DNA from: Methylomarinum sp.
GTDB lineage: Bacteria > Pseudomonadota > Gammaproteobacteria > Methylococcales > Methylomonadaceae
NCBI GenBank assembly: GCA_013139755.1
Contig: WTAG01000094.1
Span: 1-9,349, forward strand
Direction: 5' to 3'
Length of the DNA: 9,349 bases
In this document: one piece after another, positions 5,840-9,349 of the stretch
How positions within the stretch are numbered: the stretch's first letter is position 1
How the letters are laid out: each line of letters starts with the position of its first letter
Notes under the pieces: model-generated
What the model was told of the DNA's origin: nothing
Databases searched by the model: none
The model's input: only the letters and a program-made list of their open reading frames with translations
Made by a program: the position numbers and the translations under genes

Positions 5840-8731
5840 GTGACCATTACAGATGTAGAAAGAGGCATAGGTGGCTCTGGCAATATGGCTACAGGAAACA
5901 AGAAAACCTTTGCTTCGTCGCTCACTGCGTCCCTACTCATTGCTGCTGGTACTGCTCCAAAGCAAAATCCTAATGCAGGGAATACCGGTAGGCCGACTAT
6001 AGTAAAATATACATTCCGCATTGATATTACCCCAGCGATGCGAATTGCAAAAACTAAAAAGAAAAGGCACCTCCTTATATGGAAATTAATATTTGAGAGA
6101 AATTTCGAGGAGTTTGAATCTATATATGTTACCCGCTCCAAATCTAATGATATATGGGGGTTAGAAAAAGATTATGGGCCAAAAAATAAATATCTCAATT
6201 ACGACATGTATAAAAGTTTATACAACATTTTTCCCTTCCCAAAACTACTGCCAACCGGCTCCATAGGTATTGACTTCAATTCAGAGATATTAATCCTGGA
6301 TTCCTTACGTGATTACGATACGGCCATGAAAGCGATGCAAAAAGATCAACGGCAAATCATGCGTCGCGGATTAAAACCCATTGTAGAGTATTTAAAGATT
6401 TACAAATTTAAAGATCCTGATCACGTGAAGGATTTGAATAAATACATACGGGAAATCACCACGAAATTGCAGGCCTTGGATGATGAGGCCATGTTAAACC
6501 TGAGAGGAGCGAGAGCATTTAGTGGAAGCCATTATACGTTTACGCCACAAGAAGCTATCAAGCATCTGAAGGATTTTTCAAAGCAATTGGACCAATTCAC
6601 AAAAAACACACAATCTCGGTTGGCAAGTCATGTCGTGATTCTTGATGATTTTAGAACAAGTAAGAATAGGATACAAAAATGGGAAGAGGGTTACCGGATA
6701 TATTTCGACAGGGAAACTCTGAAACTAAATTTAAAAGATTATAGGCTCAATACACTTGCATTTGGAGATTACCCAGAAACAGAGAATATGATTGATACAG
6801 CTTCTGATGTTAAGAATGCACACACAGACAAAGAAGAGAAAAAGATAATTCGAAAAACAAAAGAGCTGGATACCTACCTTAAAAGAAATATGATTGATTT
6901 AAAGGTTTTTGAGGCTGTGCCTAAGAACTTTGTCGATAACTTCAAGAACGCTACCCATCAATTGGTCCAAGATATATTGTCTCAACAAATTCGTTTACTA
7001 GATTCTGAATTTGACCTACGAAAAAAAGAGCTCACCTATTTTAAGAACTTGTATGCTGTCCTAGAAAATCCTCGCAATCAGGAATATGCTAATAGACACT
7101 TTCCAATTGTCACTTTCAGCCAATTTGATGTTTTCGAATTACATGGAATGATTGCCGCTGACAAATCAATTTCAAAAACGGGTAAGGCAAAGAAGTTTTC
7201 AAGCGACCTGACTAGAAAAATTGGACACATCCTAGTAAACCAAAAGAATGCCTTGGAAACTATCAAAAATGACTCCAGCTTGATTTGGGACTTAGACCCC
7301 TTATTTGGTAGGGCCTACAATGAATTTAAAATGGAAGAAAAATCTATTTATCGGATTATAATCCAAACCCATATTCGGAAAAAGGCAAAGAAAAAAAGTA
7401 TTAAAAGTCTAATTTTGACTGCCGTCATTTTGGCCCTGTCTGTGATTCCGGGAGTGGGCTATGTTGGTTTGGCCGCCGCCAGCCTTGTTGCTGGAAAGGG
7501 CTTGGTTGATTTATATTTTGATGTCCAAGATCATCATATTGCGAGGATTATGAAAAAGGCTGGTTTACGATCGGATGTGCCTTCCGATTGGTGGATTATT
7601 CTTTCTGTCGTGGGTGTGTATGGCGATGTCAAAGCATTCCGAAATATCGCGAAAAATATAGCTGGCAGCGATGGCCTATTCCTTAAACAGGTCGAAGAAG
7701 CTCGAACAGCGGGCAATTTGAGGCAGGAGTTATTGAAGGAGAAATATATTGATTTGAATGATGCTACTAAAAATCTGATGGTCAAAAACTCTGAAATCAT
7801 TAATGAGCTTAAGGATACCTTTAATGATACTCGCGAAGCTATTAAGAGTTTCTTCAAAACACATGGGCCGAGGATGGGCATGGGTATTCCATTTGACCAC
7901 CAGACTGTCGTCCAACTTACAAAAATTGCCTCTGGACTTATTAAACTAGGATATACCTCCTCTGATGTTTTTATTAAGCAGGTTAGAATACTCTTCAATA
8001 AGAAACTTTTGGACGATTATGAAGCACAACTTTTGGAAATATTTGATACCGCCAAGAAAAACCAAAAGACGGCAGTAAAATTGCTTAAGGTCAGCGAAAA
8101 AGCCGAACTTACCCCAGAATCCTTCAAATGGCTGGAAGAAATTGGAATTACGGGGGAAAAAGTCAAAAGGCAGCTTCTACACCATAAAACTAGCAGCGAA
8201 ATTATAGAAGCCATAAACACTTTTGGAAGCAAAAATAATAATTTTCACCAGGTTGTAAAAAGCTGGTTCGAAAAAGGCTTTAAACAAAAAGGTGCACGGT
8301 TTGTTACGCGTTTTGGCCTTTTTCTCCTTAAATTCAATAAGGTGGATGACATAATTTTTGAAGTGCCTTTTAAAATTTCTCGCCGTAACCCTTCCCGAAT
8401 CATGGACATTCAAGTACCCGGTATCAAATATGAGATCAAATCGGTGAGAGATGTTGAAGCCTCATTAGTGATCTGGAGTACATCTAAGAAAAAAGCCAGC
8501 CAATTTGAAAGGGATCTTCAGTTACTAATTGCTCAAGAAGGGGTAATTAGTTCAAATAGCCCATTAAGATGGATTTTTGATAAAGCATCCCTCCCTGAGG
8601 GTTACGGAGAGCCCGAGGTGATTGCTAGAATTCAGAAATTGCTCGACGAAGGCATTTTTAGAAATGACAAACGATTGCCTGCAATTAAAAAAATGGTCAA
8701 TGACATTGTAGAGGTTTGGGAGGTTCAATAA
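5840..8731 (+). CDS. Polymorphic-toxin-like protein with C-terminal PD-(D/E)XK nuclease-like domain
   Basis: A 963-residue protein (numbered from the GTG). Residues 1-50 are Gly/Ser/Ala/Asn-rich and may act as a loading or export tag. Residues 50-510 are a long, Lys-rich, mostly helical region I do not recognise. Residues about 520-557 form a hydrophobic Gly/Ala-rich hairpin (LILTAVILALSVIPGVGYVG...), likely membrane-inserting. The segment SDWWIILSVVGVYGDVKAF (582-600) resembles the pretoxin stretch seen in polymorphic toxins. A helical region follows to about 815. The C-terminus (about 816-963) carries E841, D856 in RIMDI, E865-x-K867 in YEIKS, and Q888 in SQFERDL: the E...D...ExK...Q layout of PD-(D/E)XK nucleases. 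I infer a nucleic-acid-cutting toxin tip. No immunity gene follows before the convergent GGDEF gene. The gene looks more AT-rich than its upstream partner, suggesting a different history. Function in defence rather than competition or virulence cannot be excluded. Confidence 0.75.
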   Translation: MTITDVERGIGGSGNMATGNKKTFASSLTASLLIAAGTAPKQNPNAGNTGRPTIVKYTFRIDITPAMRIAKTKKKRHLLIWKLIFERNFEEFESIYVTRSKSNDIWGLEKDYGPKNKYLNYDMYKSLYNIFPFPKLLPTGSIGIDFNSEILILDSLRDYDTAMKAMQKDQRQIMRRGLKPIVEYLKIYKFKDPDHVKDLNKYIREITTKLQALDDEAMLNLRGARAFSGSHYTFTPQEAIKHLKDFSKQLDQFTKNTQSRLASHVVILDDFRTSKNRIQKWEEGYRIYFDRETLKLNLKDYRLNTLAFGDYPETENMIDTASDVKNAHTDKEEKKIIRKTKELDTYLKRNMIDLKVFEAVPKNFVDNFKNATHQLVQDILSQQIRLLDSEFDLRKKELTYFKNLYAVLENPRNQEYANRHFPIVTFSQFDVFELHGMIAADKSISKTGKAKKFSSDLTRKIGHILVNQKNALETIKNDSSLIWDLDPLFGRAYNEFKMEEKSIYRIIIQTHIRKKAKKKSIKSLILTAVILALSVIPGVGYVGLAAASLVAGKGLVDLYFDVQDHHIARIMKKAGLRSDVPSDWWIILSVVGVYGDVKAFRNIAKNIAGSDGLFLKQVEEARTAGNLRQELLKEKYIDLNDATKNLMVKNSEIINELKDTFNDTREAIKSFFKTHGPRMGMGIPFDHQTVVQLTKIASGLIKLGYTSSDVFIKQVRILFNKKLLDDYEAQLLEIFDTAKKNQKTAVKLLKVSEKAELTPESFKWLEEIGITGEKVKRQLLHHKTSSEIIEAINTFGSKNNNFHQVVKSWFEKGFKQKGARFVTRFGLFLLKFNKVDDIIFEVPFKISRRNPSRIMDIQVPGIKYEIKSVRDVEASLVIWSTSKKKASQFERDLQLLIAQEGVISSNSPLRWIFDKASLPEGYGEPEVIARIQKLLDEGIFRNDKRLPAIKKMVNDIVEVWEVQ

Positions 8732-8880
8732 AGAAAATGAATTAAAAATGACCTTTAATAATAAACGTGGTCTGCCCCCCTTTTCCGTTACTGCGAAAAA
8801 AATCAAGGGGTGTGCGGCCGAGCAAGGTCGATAATTTACAACCCCGAAGCAGTCAACAATAATTTATAGGAATATTTTTA
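8732..8880. other. Intergenic gap between convergent genes
   Basis: This stretch separates the toxin-like gene from the convergent GGDEF gene. The longest ATG-started frame on the + strand (from 8748) is only about 28 codons, too short and featureless for an immunity protein. CCCCTT (8777-8782) can pair with AAGGGG (8805-8810) over a long loop, but this is not a convincing terminator. No other feature was seen. Confidence 0.45.
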
Positions 8881-9349
8881 TTAGAAACAAACTTTATTAC
8901 GACCACTTTCTTTGGCTTGGTAAAGCTTCATATCAGCTTTCTGAAGGATATCACCAAGACTTTCATTCTCCGTTTGATAACATGCTATACCGAAACTGAT
9001 TGTGAATTGAATAGTTTCACCAGCCAACTCAAATTTGATGTTGGCAACCGCTTGTCTAATTCGTTCAGCTAGAACTACTGAATCATCAAGCTCTGAATCA
9101 AAGCTGATTAAAGCAAACTCTTCACCCCCTATTCTTGCAAAAACATCACCTTCTCTAAGTAAGGGAGAAACTGTCTCTGCAAAAGACACGAGAACATCAT
9201 CTCCTACTGCATGCCCATATTTATCATTAATATTTTTGAAAAAATCAATATCACACATAAAAACAACTAATGGTTTTTTTTGTCTTCTTGCCATTGCCAA
9301 CAATTTAGTGCCTAATTCAAAAAAATAACGTCTATTATTAAGGGCCGTT
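8881..9349 (-). CDS. Diguanylate cyclase (GGDEF domain), C-terminal part, cut by window edge
   Basis: The reading frame runs from the window edge to a TAA at 8881-8883, showing 155 residues. It covers nearly the whole GGDEF domain, which makes the second messenger c-di-GMP from two GTP. Visible in order are ALNNRRYFFE (the usual start after the missing D-x-L-T), the metal-binding Asp in CDIDFFKNINDKYGHAVGDD, the product-inhibition site RxxD as REGD (9145-9156), five residues later the active site GGEEF (9115-9129), and the closing ADMKLYQAKESGRNKV. Everything needed for activity and feedback inhibition in this part is intact. The start codon and any N-terminal sensor domain lie beyond 9349, so its input signal is unknown. 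A TTG or ATG inside the domain should not be taken as its start. It converges on the toxin-like gene and shows no evident functional link to it. Confidence 0.92.
   Translation of the reverse strand, partial: TALNNRRYFFELGTKLLAMARRQKKPLVVFMCDIDFFKNINDKYGHAVGDDVLVSFAETVSPLLREGDVFARIGGEEFALISFDSELDDSVVLAERIRQAVANIKFELAGETIQFTISFGIACYQTENESLGDILQKADMKLYQAKESGRNKVCF

Noticed and set aside
7534..7998. 154-codon reverse-strand frame inside the 963-aa gene, considered as an antisense immunity gene
   Set aside because: It has low-complexity Ser/Leu content typical of antisense shadow frames and no recognisable motif, and it lies wholly within the + strand gene.
8748..8834. Small ORF after the toxin-like gene as an immunity protein
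   Set aside because: Only about 28 codons, no clear ribosome site, and no hydrophobic or domain-like character.
9035..9328. 97-codon + strand frame at the right end
   Set aside because: It is the antisense of a clear GGDEF domain with an intact active site, so it is a shadow frame.
1..9349. CRISPR array, tRNA or rRNA gene
   Set aside because: No regularly spaced direct repeats, cloverleaf-like segments with conserved T-loop, or rRNA-like sequence were seen on either strand.

Overview
The window looks like an accessory region of a Gram-negative, probably gammaproteobacterial, chromosome. It has an IS3-family insertion sequence end, a Sec-secreted protein with a textbook signal peptide, a GGDEF diguanylate cyclase, moderate-to-low G+C and long non-coding stretches. 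The species cannot be named from the sequence.

Layout. Positions 1-126 are the 3' end of an IS3-family element: the transposase C-terminus followed by the right terminal inverted repeat. It abuts positions 127-307, the 3' remnant of a zinc-ribbon reading frame that the element appears to have interrupted. A good sigma70-type promoter (509-537) then drives a small secreted protein (634-1146) with six cysteines in the mature chain and a very acidic tail. Positions 1147-1948 are about 800 bases without a convincing gene but with many inverted repeats (1176-1209, 1310-1396, a perfect 16-bp palindrome at 1506-1521, and 1528-1557).

The centre of the window is a two-gene cassette on the + strand. 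The first gene (1949-5710, 1253 aa) has an N-terminal transthyretin/carboxypeptidase-regulatory-like beta domain of the kind found at the front of Tc-toxin-like proteins. Long charged helical regions and a distinctive C-terminal domain follow, which I do not recognise. The second gene (5840-8731, 963 aa) has the layout of a polymorphic toxin: a long variable N-terminal half, a glycine-rich hydrophobic hairpin near the middle, a pretoxin-like segment, a helical stretch, and a C-terminal PD-(D/E)XK nuclease-like domain with a visible D...ExK...Q pattern. No separate immunity gene is visible between or after the two.

The last part (8881-9349, - strand) is the C-terminal part of a GGDEF diguanylate cyclase with intact active and inhibitory sites. 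It converges on the toxin-like gene and is cut by the window edge.

Working hypothesis (inference): genes 1949-5710 and 5840-8731 form a carrier/effector pair, in which the large soluble protein helps package, deliver or assemble the nuclease-tipped protein. They sit in a region shaped by insertion sequences. This pair is the best candidate for an undescribed system in the window.
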